A stretch of 64,000 nt of DNA from Paraphysoderma sedebokerense (Eukaryota > Blastocladiomycota > Physodermatomycetes > Physodermatales > Physodermataceae): the NCBI GenBank assembly GCA_025602915.1, contig JAHLJZ010000070.1, positions 57,378 through 121,377 on the forward strand, written 5' to 3'. The notes below the pieces were generated by a model. It ran no database searches and had not been told where the DNA came from. It saw only the letters and a list, made by a program, of their open reading frames with translations. Within the stretch, counting starts at the first letter, position 1, and the number at the start of each line of letters is the position of its first letter. Below are positions 10,663 to 27,407 of this stretch, one piece after another. A program made the translations under genes and the position numbers.

Positions 10663-13072
10663 ATGTTGGGGACAACTTCCAATCCAAAGGAATCGTCATC
10701 CTTTCCAGTTGCCCCATTCCTCCCAAAAGTTTCTCGTACTGTAGTTGGAGTCGCATCATCCGCCAAACCACCTGTAAAGGAATTCTGGTTGTTTGAAGAG
10801 TGTTCATTAAGCCTCTCCGATCTGCTCGACTGTCCATCATTTTCTGATATAACAGTTAAATTTTCCGGTGAGGAATACGAGTTGCACAAATGTTTGTTGT
10901 TCCGCGCCTTTTTTCATACCTGTTTAATCTTCCCATGACTGATTTGGTGTAACTTAAGGCATACTGTACTCTCAGTCTGAATTTTTTAGGGGACTTTTAG
11001 ATGAGAACAACTCTTGGTTTGCTTCCTTCGCATCTGAAGCGATGTATCCTTTATGAGTTATTATGATTGACCGCATGTATTCAAAAACGTTGCCAACTAC
11101 AGGAGTGCGAAGGGCTCAGTCGTGGAGCTCAAGGAGACAGATCAATTATGCGAATTTGGATTGCTAACTGCTATCGGTAGAGTATTATTATTTAACACTG
11201 CTGTTGCTCGAGATGTTCTTACACCTTCGACTTCTCCAAGAGTATCTTTATGGCGTCAAGAAAATCGATCATTACACATTTTCAGATCTCATCCGTATCT
11301 TCACGGCTGCCCATTATCTCGGTATCCCCACCTTAGCTCATGCGTGTATGTCAGCTATCATCAAGAAGGTCCGTCGGAACTTGAATACGTTTTCCACGTC
11401 AATGTCAGTGGGCTCACTAACATTATTTCCCGGTAGCTTGACAAGAGTAATGTGCTGCCATTATTATCGTTCGTATACGATCATAATTTCGGAAATATCG
11501 GCGACAACATAGGTTTGCTTCATTCCAAACGCTTCTCTTATTGACTGAACAGCTGGTAAACTAATTTCTGTTGACAATCGTGTAGGACGAAGTGTATTGT
11601 CGTGGCTTTCTCATCACGCATACAGTCATCAGTTAGAGGGTTTGATTGCACAGCTGCCCGATGAATTAGCAAAGCCAGTTTTAGATGCTCATCTACGTCT
11701 TGAGTGAAATTCGATGAAGTATCTTCCTTTTCACTGACGTAAATGCAACTGTCGAAACAGGTGTTCTACTGTCCTACGGAATTGCAGCGGTTTGAATTTT
11801 GAAACGGGTATTCCAAAAGCGTTCAGTCCATGTGGAAATCCGAAGCATCGTGTATGATGTTGTTAATGCTGTGTTTGATTATGAGCAACCAACAGCAGTA
11901 GATGGACACTCAACGGAGATTGCAGCTGGAATTATACACTCAAACATTCTCAATTACTCGCCGGAAACCACCGTGAATGGTTTTGTACCGCCTGTTATGC
12001 GTAGGGTGGGGATCGACGACTCCATGCATGACGAGTCAGAGGACGCAATAGAAAGTAACCACAGCAACCACCCACAACCTTTACATACTGATTGGCATAG
12101 ACAAACGAAACACGACATCTTGGAGCCGATGTATAAGAGGCGGAAAAGTGATCCGTATACACCGACTTTCAACCCCATACTTTGTCGCTCCCTTCGACTG
12201 ACTCGGATCTTAAAGCGTATTTGTTCCGTCAGATTAGTCTCGACTTCTTAAATCCGAGTCAACTATACTCCATGATGTCAGAAGGATACATTTCGAAAAG
12301 CAGACTCCAACATACACTTATGAAGCAACTAGAATACAAGCACACTGTTCTAGGAACGTGCGTGGAATCAACATTACTTGGTGGATGCAACACCTGTAGT
12401 AAAAACTGCATTGTTTCAGGCGATTTTAAGTCCTGTCTACCAATCTCGAATAACGATGCTGTTCAACGTCGAAAGACATTGCTCTCACCTTCTACGCACA
12501 CCGCATGTACGGACCAAACCAAAGATTCTATGCAATTATTCGGTCTACCGCCATTGTCGTTTTCCTTTCTCCGATTCGGTGTCTCACATTATTCTTTCAC
12601 GAGTACTCCTGCTTTACATTCACAACAACTAAGAACTTTTGAGTTCGATAAGCACTTGTACGGTGGTCTCAACATTCATATAAGACAAGAAACTACCTTT
12701 ATGCGGGCTCGGCAAAAAAATAGATACAGCGACGTACCAAGCTTTAGTCTCTATTACATTTGTGCCACTCGATTGGATAGCAACTACGGCCGCCGGAATA
12801 ATGCCTGGTTTGGCTATGACGAAAGAGACAAAATAGAATTATGGTATAGAGTCAGATGTCACGATCAAGCGGGGCCCAATCACGTTGAAGGGCTCGGATG
12901 GAAAGATTTAGAAGGAATCATAACTGTGAAGGTTGGACATAAAGGGGAAAGGTTGTTCAGAGTGGTTGGTATCATATATCTCTTTGGCCTTTCCTTCCGC
13001 CATACTGGAAGTGAAATTAATGTTTCATATGTATTCCTAACGTCTGTTCTATCATTCGTTTTTGCGACATAG
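10663..13072 (+). CDS. BTB/POZ-domain protein, reading frame apparently broken
   Basis: The ATG at 10663 leads to a BTB domain: FSDITVKFSGEEYELHKC (10830-10895), then the helical half EYLYGVKKIDHYTFSDLIRIFTAAHYLGIPTLAHAC (11240-11350) and LLSFVYDHNFGN. Short introns join these. After LSWLSHHAYSHQLEGLI the frame ends at 11705-11707, but family-like sequence continues. FYCPTELQRFEF (11764-11799) runs into LKRVFQKRSVHVEI only if one extra T is present in the T-run at 11797-11800. A second shift is needed near 12175, before LKAYLFRQISLDFLNPSQLY. The frame then stays open to 13072. BTB proteins act as dimerisation or cullin-3 adaptor modules. I cannot tell a decayed gene from a sequencing error or missed introns, and the true 3' end is unclear. 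Confidence 0.6.
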
Positions 13073-13662
13073 AACAATCCGAACGGATCGTCAAGGTAAT
13101 ATATAGCCTTTGGGCTACAGGAAATTTTTCGTACCCTTTTTAATTAACTGGGTATCATTTGACTGAAAATAGGCACCACATCACAATCGGATACGTTTAA
13201 ATGATCTCCATTTAAGGGATTCTTTTTGACTTTATCGACATCACTGATTCCTCAGGTCAACGATCTCCCTTCATTAGTTATTAAGAAGTTTTTCTGATTC
13301 ATCATGTGTATCTTGTTCATACAAGAGTGTGCTAATGTGTATTCTATAAGCTGCATCATAGATAATCTGAAATCGGCATTGTAGACTTTCATTGTTGAGG
13401 ATAGTATGTAAAAATACGATTAGTCTGTCGCTTAAGAGGTGCGTCAATATTGGCCGCGACACCAATTCAAATGTCAACATCTTCCATAATATTAGGAGGA
13501 TTATATTTGTGATTCGCATGTAAACTTATCTACTGTCAAGCCTAATGTGGTGTACTTCGGTGGTTGCCTGTCCATGCCTGTCGTTGATATCGCGTAAACA
13601 AAAATTGTGGAGACCCGCCCAAGACTGCTATATCAATAACACAGTTAGCTACACAGAATTTA
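13073..13662. other. Intergenic region
   Basis: This lies between the end of the BTB frame and the aminopeptidase start. The BTB gene may continue with another exon near 13070-13107, since an open frame there ends at a good GTAATA donor, but I could not follow it further. A minus-strand frame at 13274-13519 has no recognisable domain. Confidence 0.4.
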
Positions 13663-15717
13663 ATGCCAACGATGCGATTCCTGTATACATCATCCCTCGC
13701 AAAATGCCGATCTCGGCATTCATCGCATCAGGTCATCTTTTCTCGCCGTTTTCTTCAATCGACACCTTGTTGTCTTTCCTCCAAATCATCCACGAACGCC
13801 GATCTTGTTCTTGGAATTTATGAGTCCTCATCCTCCTCTTCTCCTCATTCAAACAAACCTCTGGATGTTGAATCGACATCAACTTTTTCGACGTTACCAA
13901 ATCAAGTCAAAGAAGCTATACGCCACCAAATCAAGAGTTCAGAGGTAAAAGGTAAATTAGGAGATGTTAGAGTATTTTATGGAGTTTCGGGGAATGCGAA
14001 TAAAGTATCAACAGAGGAGAGTCAGGCAGCTGAAGGGTTACCAACGATACGAAACGTTGCAGTGGTGGGGTTGGGTAAGAAGGAAGAATCGGATATCTGG
14101 AAGCAGATGGAGAGATGTCGAAAAGCGGTTCGTTCTTAAGTTTCGTCTGTCTCATCTGTTAGCCTGTTTCCTTAAATGTACATTGAGTTCATATGAGATA
14201 TGAATGGTACATGTATTTTTAATTTTATGATTAATATTTTATGTTTAATATGTTTAATTCAGGCCGCTACAGGAGTGAAAGCGTTAAAGGAAAATGGCAG
14301 TACCCGCATCTTTGTTGATCTTTTATCGTCGCCTCATTCAACTGCTGAAGGTTCATTCTTGTCGACATATCAATATATAACGTTCAAGAATCCTAAATCT
14401 GTAAGACTACCGCCTGAAATCCTGCCCTTTTCTCCACCGGCGAATGTATCGGAAAACAGTTCATCGAATTCAAAGAATAATTACAATTGGCAAACTGGAA
14501 AGGTCTACGCAGATTCTCAAAATTTTGCCAGAGAATTAATGGAGACTCCAGCAAATCATTTAACCCCTAGAATATTCTGTGACGTCGTGGCAAAGAAGTT
14601 TGAAGAACTGAGTCTGGACTCTTCAATGTTGAAACTCACCGTTCGTGACGAGCAATGGATTCAAAAGAACGGCTTGAATGCTTTCGGGGCTGTGGCTAAG
14701 GGCAGTGCTGAACCTCCGAGATTATTAGAAATAGAATATAATGGAACAGGAGTAAACAATGCAGACAAGACTGTAGCATTAGTAGGGAAGGGAGTCACCT
14801 TTGATAGCGGCGGTATTTCTATCAAACCGTCAGCAGGGATGGCAAGTATGAAAGGTGACATGGGTGGTGCTGCGACAGTAGTCAGCACTCTATATGGCAT
14901 TGCCAAATTGAAACATCCTATTTCAGTGCGTGGTTTTATTCCGTTGTGTGAGAATATGCCGGATGGAAGAGCGACCAAGCCTGGGGATGTGGTAAAAGCT
15001 TTAAACGGAATGTCGATCGAGATTGATAACACTGATGCCGAAGGTACGTCGTATATAAAACCAATATTCTTGTCTTGCTGAGGTTTCAACGGGATTTCAT
15101 AGGTCGACTCATTCTCGCTGACGCATTATACTATGCTCGATCGACCTATAATCCACATACAATAATCGATGTCGCCACCCTCACCGGTGCTATTGATGTC
15201 GCGCTTGGTCCTCTCTACAGTGGCCTTTTCAGTACCTCATCTAGGCTTGCTGAAGAACTTGTCGATGCTGGGAATAGAATGCATGATAAGTTTTGGAGGA
15301 TGCCAATGGATGAAGAGTATAGGAAATTAATGAAAAGTGTAACTGCGGATATCAAGAACGTCGGTAATCGGAGTGGCGGTGCTTGCACGGCCGCTATCTT
15401 CCTGAAGCAATTTTTGACACCCGCTGTCGAGAAAGGCGAATATGGAAAAGTTACGGAAAATAATGGAGCTAGTGATAAAAATGAAGAGGAATTGCGGTAC
15501 GCTCATTTGGATATTGCTGGCACCATGGAGAGTGCTGCATCAGATGGTTATCATGTAAAGGGCATGAGTGGTAAGTACTCTGCATTATTAAATTTGGATA
15601 TTGTACAATCGTATGAAGGTGTCTAACATTCCGGATATTCATCGTCTTCTTTCAATAGGTCGACCGACCCGCTCTTTGATTGACTTCTTGAGACATTACA
15701 AGGACATTCAAGTTTAA
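13663..15717 (+). CDS. LAP3: Leucine aminopeptidase, M17 family, likely mitochondrial form
   Basis: This metallo-exopeptidase removes N-terminal residues from peptides. Four exons fit: introns 14128-14262, 15044-15102 and about 15572-15659 restore RKAAATGVK, NTDAEGRLILADAL and GMSGRPTRSLIDFL. Active-site blocks are complete: GKGVTFDSGG (metal Lys/Asp and catalytic Lys), SMKGDMGGAA, and NTDAEGRL (metal Asp/Glu plus catalytic Arg). ATLTGA and the C-terminal GRPTR are also present. The N-terminus (MPTMRFLYTSSLAKCRSRHSSHQVIFSRRF) is rich in Arg and Ser without acidic residues, which suggests a mitochondrial presequence before the conserved NADLVLGIYE. A second ATG at 13672 would barely change it. 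The stop is at 15715-15717. Compared with animal LAP3, a charged loop of about 15 residues (EYGKVTENNGASDKNEEE) is inserted before RYAHLDIAG. No active-site defect was seen. Confidence 0.92.
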
Positions 15718-16898
15718 CGGTTAATGATTCCAAGTATTGAAATTCATGTAGAAACAATAAATAATTTTTATTAATACAGCTTATCCTACCGTTACTTTCC
15801 CTTCACACCTCAAATGTGGTGCGCCAGTTGTGCACAAACTAGGTATGATGTCCACCGTCATCAGACATCCCGCCCATTTTCCTTCCAGCTGCGACGATAG
15901 GAAATTAAATATAAACGCCGCTTTAATTATTTACTGCAATGAATTCTAAAGATCACATGATAATACTGTATATCCTGCTTTGTTCCTTGGCGAGGAATGC
16001 TCAATTTATTTGAGGGCGTGTCCGAATTTCGCCATCTGATCCATCAGCCTTTAAAAGCGTATCGCGGAAGATCAATGCATCAATGCAGGATATCGAGATC
16101 AATGCAACAATAATGTTTTTCTTACCTATTACTTTGTATTGTAATCTTTGTTCGTTTGATCGATATGGCAACAGTTTGCAACAGTTTGCACCGATACTTC
16201 ATCCCCTTGTCAAATATCATCTTCCACCCTTGAAATGTCTGCAATGTCATAAACCATGATTAACAAACCGGGATGAAGTTCAGACCCTAAATATTACAAA
16301 TACTTCTCGTGTGTTAACCACAGGAACGAACGAAATATATTTTCAGTGTCAGTTTTTCCAGGTGGTATCGGATAATTTATTTTTTCGAATGGCGGCTCTT
16401 GGAATTCCCTACGCGGATTAGCTACAAAATTTCCACTATTAACATTAATAGACAATGTTACATATGATTATATTAAAATAGGCATTCTGTTTATGCGAAT
16501 GACCCATGCAATACAACAATTCTGAATTCCGATTTAAAACCCATATCATAGCGTGGGTCAAGACTCAAGCGGTGCGTTGGCGGGGCACAAAATCTCGGTT
16601 CAATCGCTGACTAAAATCATCGGCCCGAAACAACCGAAAGCGAATCTGCCGGCGTTACATCAGCACAGAAAAGGGAAAAGAGTGAAATTGATTACGAGTG
16701 CATTATATTAACAGCCCCGCATCCATCCTCGTAATTCTCTTCTTTACTCACTGCTAGTACTGTCATTATTGAGGCATTTCAGTGCGGTCGCAAATTTAAG
16801 CATCTTTTACAGTTTACACGCTCCATTCAGCCGCTGATAGACCCTGAAAGACACTCACCAACTCTCAATTTTCTACTCTCTTCCGCATTTCTCGTCAA
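15718..16898. other. Intergenic region upstream of ABC transporter A
   Basis: This 1.18-kb stretch should contain the aminopeptidase 3' UTR and the ABC transporter promoter. Short direct repeats occur (CAACAGTTTG twice at about 16170-16190, and ATCAATGCA several times at 16071-16110). A CT-rich stretch at 16730-16890 (TCTCTTCTTTACTCAC.., CTCTCTTCCGC) precedes the start codon, as is common in fungal promoters. No gene is supported. Confidence 0.5.
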
Positions 16899-22263
<5,365 letters not shown>

Positions 22264-22685
22264 AAATGTAATCAGAATCTTGCGACAGTACATAAATACG
22301 GTTTAAATTCGAAATAATCTGTACTTTTTTCTTAATACTTAGGTGATCTGGCTGTTTGCCGTTTTATTATAGTACGTTTATTGTATTATAAGATTGCGTT
22401 AACATTCTTGTACATATTAAAATAAAAGTATGCGGCATTCAGCCAGGGTGCACGTCTGCATCAGTTCAATATTTATTGTCCCGCGTCTGGGAGTCTAGAA
22501 TAATTGATAAATATAGAAGAATCACTTATTGAATTTTACAACCTGATTTGAAACATATATGTACGACATAACCCACAAGTATGTACCAGCAACAATAAAT
22601 CGACTACAAAGAACAAATATCATCAAAATTGGGAACTGAAAAATAAAGTAAGGTTCCAGCAAGTGCACCCCTTCACCTTAAGACT
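22264..22685. other. Convergent 3' region
   Basis: This 422-bp AT-rich spacer lies between the stop of ABC copy A (22261-22263, plus) and the stop of the Cep57-like gene (22686-22688, minus), so both 3' UTRs and polyadenylation sites must lie here. AATAAA-like motifs occur at about 22420 (AAATAAAAG) on the plus strand. No gene was seen. Confidence 0.5.
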
Positions 22686-25600
22686 TCATTGCTCTGCCAA
22701 AACTCTCTGAACTTTTTGACTACCTTTTAATAGACTCAAACTGTTCATAAATCGACTTTGAGCCGCGTATGTAACCGGTGCATCTTCATCATAATCATCC
22801 ATGTCAGTCATTTTTATGCCTCTTTCATCTTCAAACCTGCGTTTGCTCTGGCTGCGAGATTTCTTTCTGCTATTTACAGTGGCAGATTTCGTTCTACCTG
22901 TTCGTGAAATAGGGCGTAAATCAGAATCTTCGTGGTCCATGACACTTCCAGCTTGTGCTGCGACAGAAGATTTCCCCGCGATGGAAGAGGGAGGGTTTGA
23001 TGAAGTGGAAGAGACGGTGGACTGATAATCCATGGTGCCATTAGGAACGGAACAATTTGAACGGAGATATGTAGGACCCTTAGAAGAATATGAGCGAGAT
23101 GATATCGGTCGGGATTGCGGTCGTGATGCTGAAGGTTGAAGTGTGTCATTTGAGGATGAAGCATTCAATAACTGAATCTCTCGAAGCGTAGTAATTTGAT
23201 CCGACTGAAGGGATGAAGCCCAATAAACCTGTTAGTACACAAGATGATGAGTACTATCTATATCGTGCTTACCTTCACCGTCATATTGTGAATCACCATT
23301 CTAAGATCATCTGCAACAGCTTGCAATGTTTCTTTATGTACAGGTAACTTCCCATTCTCGACAGCTTCTTCATTGCCGTTAATGTTTTTTATTGGATCCA
23401 GTTGTTCGTACTCCTTCACCAACAACTGATAATGCCTAAAACCAATGTGTGAATGCCTGTATTTCAAGTTGAAGATAAAAATTCTCGCTACGTTACATTT
23501 TCAAGTGTCTGAATTCGTCCTCCAGTCCCTTAATCACTCGTTCTATACCGGAATTTGGCATTTGCAGTATATCATCCGGTATTCCATCGTCGGGAAGGTC
23601 ACCAGATTTTGGTTGACTGTCTTCTACGTCGGGCACAGAAAGCATGTTTTTATCGTTCTTCGCATCCCCGACCTCAGCAACAGAGTATCGTACGCGGGAG
23701 CGAGAGCGACCAAGCGACCTTGACCGAGACCTTGTTTGAAACTGGGGCTTCGCTGAAGTCTCGGTGTTGTCCTCACGAGAACGTGCATGAGCATCTAAAA
23801 TACTCTCAAATGTCATAGGATGATGAGGAGATTCGGAACTCCGAACTAAAAATGCAAATTATAATTAGGTCGAGACGAAAAGTGCTGGGTAATATCAATG
23901 CACAGACTAACCGGCTGTACCAAATCTTTGTTTGTAATTTGAGCACAAAGTGCAAAGGGCCGGGTTGTGCGACTTCAACATGGAATACATCTTTTGTAAG
24001 TTGGCAGTTACCGAATGAGACTTTCCGACATTCTATAGTTTGAGAACATTCATTTGTTTAGGACAACTTCCGTGATTCAAGGATAAGATTTTGTACCAAA
24101 TTCACCTTTCCCACAATGAAGGGAACTTCACGTCCCATATTAGCAGGTCGTTTTAACTTCACTACCTTTTCCACGTCATCATCAGCCATCTTCTGTTTAG
24201 GCGCAGGAACACTTGATGAACGGGTAGGGGTCGTTGAAGCAGAGGGGTCATCAACATTTTGCCAAGTCACTGAGACCGTATCCGATTCTGTCTGTTGCTC
24301 CGGTAAGTCAGCACTTGCCATAGTGTTGGCCTCTTTGCCCCATCGATACCACAGAGAGAGCTTTACCTTTTGCTTCTTCGATTTCGGCCTCTTTTCCTTC
24401 TTCCGCTTACCTAATTTTTTCTCCGCCAATTCTCGTATTTTCCTTTCAGTCTCGTTCTCCTTTCGCGCGATATGCTGATTGAAAGATAAGAATATTAAAT
24501 GAGAGAAAGTGGACGAGTCAAAACGGCTAAACGCACTATATCTTTTTTCATATTTCCTAAGGATGCCTTTCCGTCCAATCCTTCGTCCTGAGGAGACAAT
24601 TCAGGACCAAACAATTCGTCTTTCACTGACTGACCTGCTTCAACAATCATGCTGTGATTATCCGGGTCCTTCGATTCTTCAGCCTTGACTTCGAATTCAG
24701 TTTTCGCTCTAGCTCTTTCGGAATTTGTCGATCCATTAGCTTTCGTTTTGGCTCCCTTGATTTTTGACTGCCCTTGCTGAATATTCACACTTTCACTGGA
24801 ATTATGAAAGCCGTTTGTGCTTTCATCGTCATTGATTATTGTCGCGGAACTACCGCTGAGTTTCTTGGATTCGATTATCTTGCGTGTTTTAGATTGTACT
24901 TCAGCCAGAGCTTTCAATGCTTGATCTCTTTCTTCTTCAATATTGCCGGTTAAATATTTGTTGTAATCTAGCTGCTGTTCAAGGAAGTTGTTCCGGGATT
25001 GCAACGATTTGATCGTTTCTTTGAGTTCTATACAGATAAAATACATTGTAAGTTCATAATAGCGATTACAGAGATTCCTCTGAAAGTTCATACTCTTTCG
25101 TTCCAGGTTAAACGCATCCTTGTCTTTGACAGTGGACTTGCTTTCATTCGTGCTCTTTTTTAACATTTGCTTTTCAAGAGCTTTGTTTTGTATTCTTAAA
25201 GCTTTGAGCAACTCTTGGAGTTCTGTCGGCGCCACAGCAAATGATCCTCTGATTAGCATGAAGTTCCGATAGTTTTGAGAGAAAAATAGAAGGGAATTCA
25301 CTTTTCTTATCTTCTTTGACTTCTTGCAATTCTTCCAAATTTTTATCGCTTGCAGAGCGCATATTCTGTTCGTGGTACAGCAATTGTCGATATTTCGATA
25401 CTTGGTTCTCTAAATCTTCAATGCGATTTTGTGATGCTTGCTTTTCAATTTCAAGTTGGCGGATCTTATCTTGTAAAGTTCGAAGAGCTGAGACTACCAC
25501 TAAAAGGACAAACTGATTAATGATAGACCAATAAGACAGTCGAGAAACTAGTTTTCTCACTCCGACTGTTGGCTGCGTCTGGTAGACCTCTAATCTCTTT

Positions 25601-26791
25601 ATGTTCAAATTCATGAACTGACGCACTAATATCCCGTTGCATTTGCGAATTTATAGATTCAATCGATATAATGCTATCTATCGAAGGTGATCGTTGTCCC
25701 TTAGCATCAGTCGACAAAAATTCATGCATTCGACTCTTCGAGCCCGAAGTAGAGCTTTTTTGCAATCCGTTCGACTTGGATTTTAATTGAGGGGTTAGAT
25801 GTGGGGAGTCGTGGACACTGACTGCGCCTTTTGAGGAGTATTTAGAGTCAACATGTTCGTTACCAGAGAAATGATCAAAAAAGTCGTGATTTAACTTCGG
25901 CAGAGGTTCAGGAGTGGGCTTCGTTTGTCGATGCTGAATATCAGGAGACGATGATGGGGAGCCGAACATCTCTCCGTTTCGTGAAAACTGGTCCTTCAAT
26001 CTTACATTCTCCTTGGATTCTCCGCTATCCGCAATGTTTTCCTTCGACTTCCCTTTAACCTTTGAACCGACAGAAGATGAGGCTTGGTGATCTGATCCAT
26101 GGGATTTCTGTAGATTTACAGCAGGAAGCTTCGAGTCTGGTTGAAGCTGTTGGTACTGACTATAATTCGACCTTTGTAATGTATCGGTAAATAAATCTGT
26201 CCCTTTGACCGGTTGGCCCTCTGGTGCAACGAAATCATCATTATCATGAGCATTTTCCATTACACCATTCTTTTTTTCTACAGTACTAGGCGCTGATAAG
26301 CTTTTGCCCTGGTAGCTCTTTCTACTTGAAATTTCGGTTGCTCCTCTAGTTGTGTTGTCATGTTGAAATGAGTCCTGCTCAAATGCCGTTAATGTCGGTC
26401 CTTTCATGTCCTTGATTCCAAGTATCTCTGCAACATTTCTACTCAAGTCCTCTCCATCCACAGTAGTCTCCCTCATACTAAATTCATAATCTTCCTGATT
26501 AGTTCTGATACGTTCCTCAATAAAACTGAGTTCATCCAGCTCTCGTTCGAATTCTAACTCCTCATTGCTTTTTCTTTCGACACCATTCATAATAATACCA
26601 TCATCGAAACTGATATTTACTTCATCTGCAGCTTCGTGTCCGATATCAGAGCCCACGTCGATGTCATACGCCGGTTGTTGGGATAGCAGTTCGATTTCAC
26701 GATCAATCTCGGATAATATTCGATCATGGCGGGCATCTAGCTCTGTCTCCAGATCTCGTGAAAATGTAGAAATAATGTCCTCTGGATCCAT
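22686..26791 (-). CDS. Cep57-like (Ppc89-type) spindle-pole/microtubule-binding coiled-coil protein
   Basis: This is a long coiled-coil protein with a C-terminal Cep57-type microtubule-binding region. The ATG is taken at 26791 (MDPEDIISTFSRDLETEL), because the open frame left of it lacks an earlier ATG. About 400 polar residues with acidic and Ser-rich stretches follow. Coiled coils come next (ALRTLQDKIRQLEIEKQ, ELQELLKALRIQNKALEKQM, ETIKSLQSRNNFLEQQLD), then a basic tract (KKLGKRKKEKRPKSKKQK) and an SR-like patch near 23700. The diagnostic region is IERVIKGLEDEFRHLKM joined over an intron to HYQLLVKEYEQLDP, then LQAVADDLRMVIHNMTVK and SDQITTLREIQLL. In fungi such proteins sit at the spindle pole body. 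About six introns are inferred. The stop is at 22686-22688. The family call rests on the C-terminal region only. Confidence 0.75.
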
Positions 26792-27407
26792 TTTATAGAG
26801 TTGGGTCGGATCTGTTTGATACAATAGCCATAGTTATGTTAGAGCCAAATGCCGTTCACGTAAGACAGCGCGAAAATGAACCACATGAATGAGCAGTGGA
26901 TGAGTTTACATTTTGAATACTATTGATCCTGGTTAACAATCCGAGAATGGATGTTTAGAAGTAAAGGTGCATGTGCAGGACAGATCCCGAAAGATGGACG
27001 CTTATTAAAATGGGGTCGAAATTTACGTTTGTGTCTTGCCAGTCCCCGAAATTGAAGTAGAGATAAACATTGCATGTGTTCAAATTCACGGAGTCGGCAC
27101 AAGGTGTTATTGAGAATTCGAGAACTCCGATGAACTATGGCTATTCATACATTTTTTGATTCCATATACATGCATCACATTTTACAGGTACATACTCTGT
27201 GGAGTAAAATGTTGAAAAGCCTTCATCCCACTCAGGCTCGAAATGTTTAGCCATGCAAACGATTTATTCATCATGTAACTGTCAACGGCTCCACGATCCC
27301 AAGAATACTTCCTTCCGCGAATGCAATTCATAAAGAGACATATAAATATCAAGTGGAATACTAACTTCTGATGGCTATTTTTTGCTTCAATTATTGACAA
27401 GTCTGAA
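26792..27407. other. Intergenic region between the Cep57-like gene and ABC copy B
   Basis: Both neighbours are on the minus strand, so this 616-bp stretch holds the promoter of the Cep57-like gene and the 3' UTR of ABC copy B. Minus-strand frames at 26920-27102 and 27182-27427 show no domain. The second only overlaps the true C-terminal coding exon in another frame. Confidence 0.5.

Noticed and set aside
14820-14880. Possible active-site change in the aminopeptidase (SMKGDMGGAA)
   Set aside because: The residue before the metal-binding Asp varies among M17 enzymes, and all metal and catalytic residues are present.
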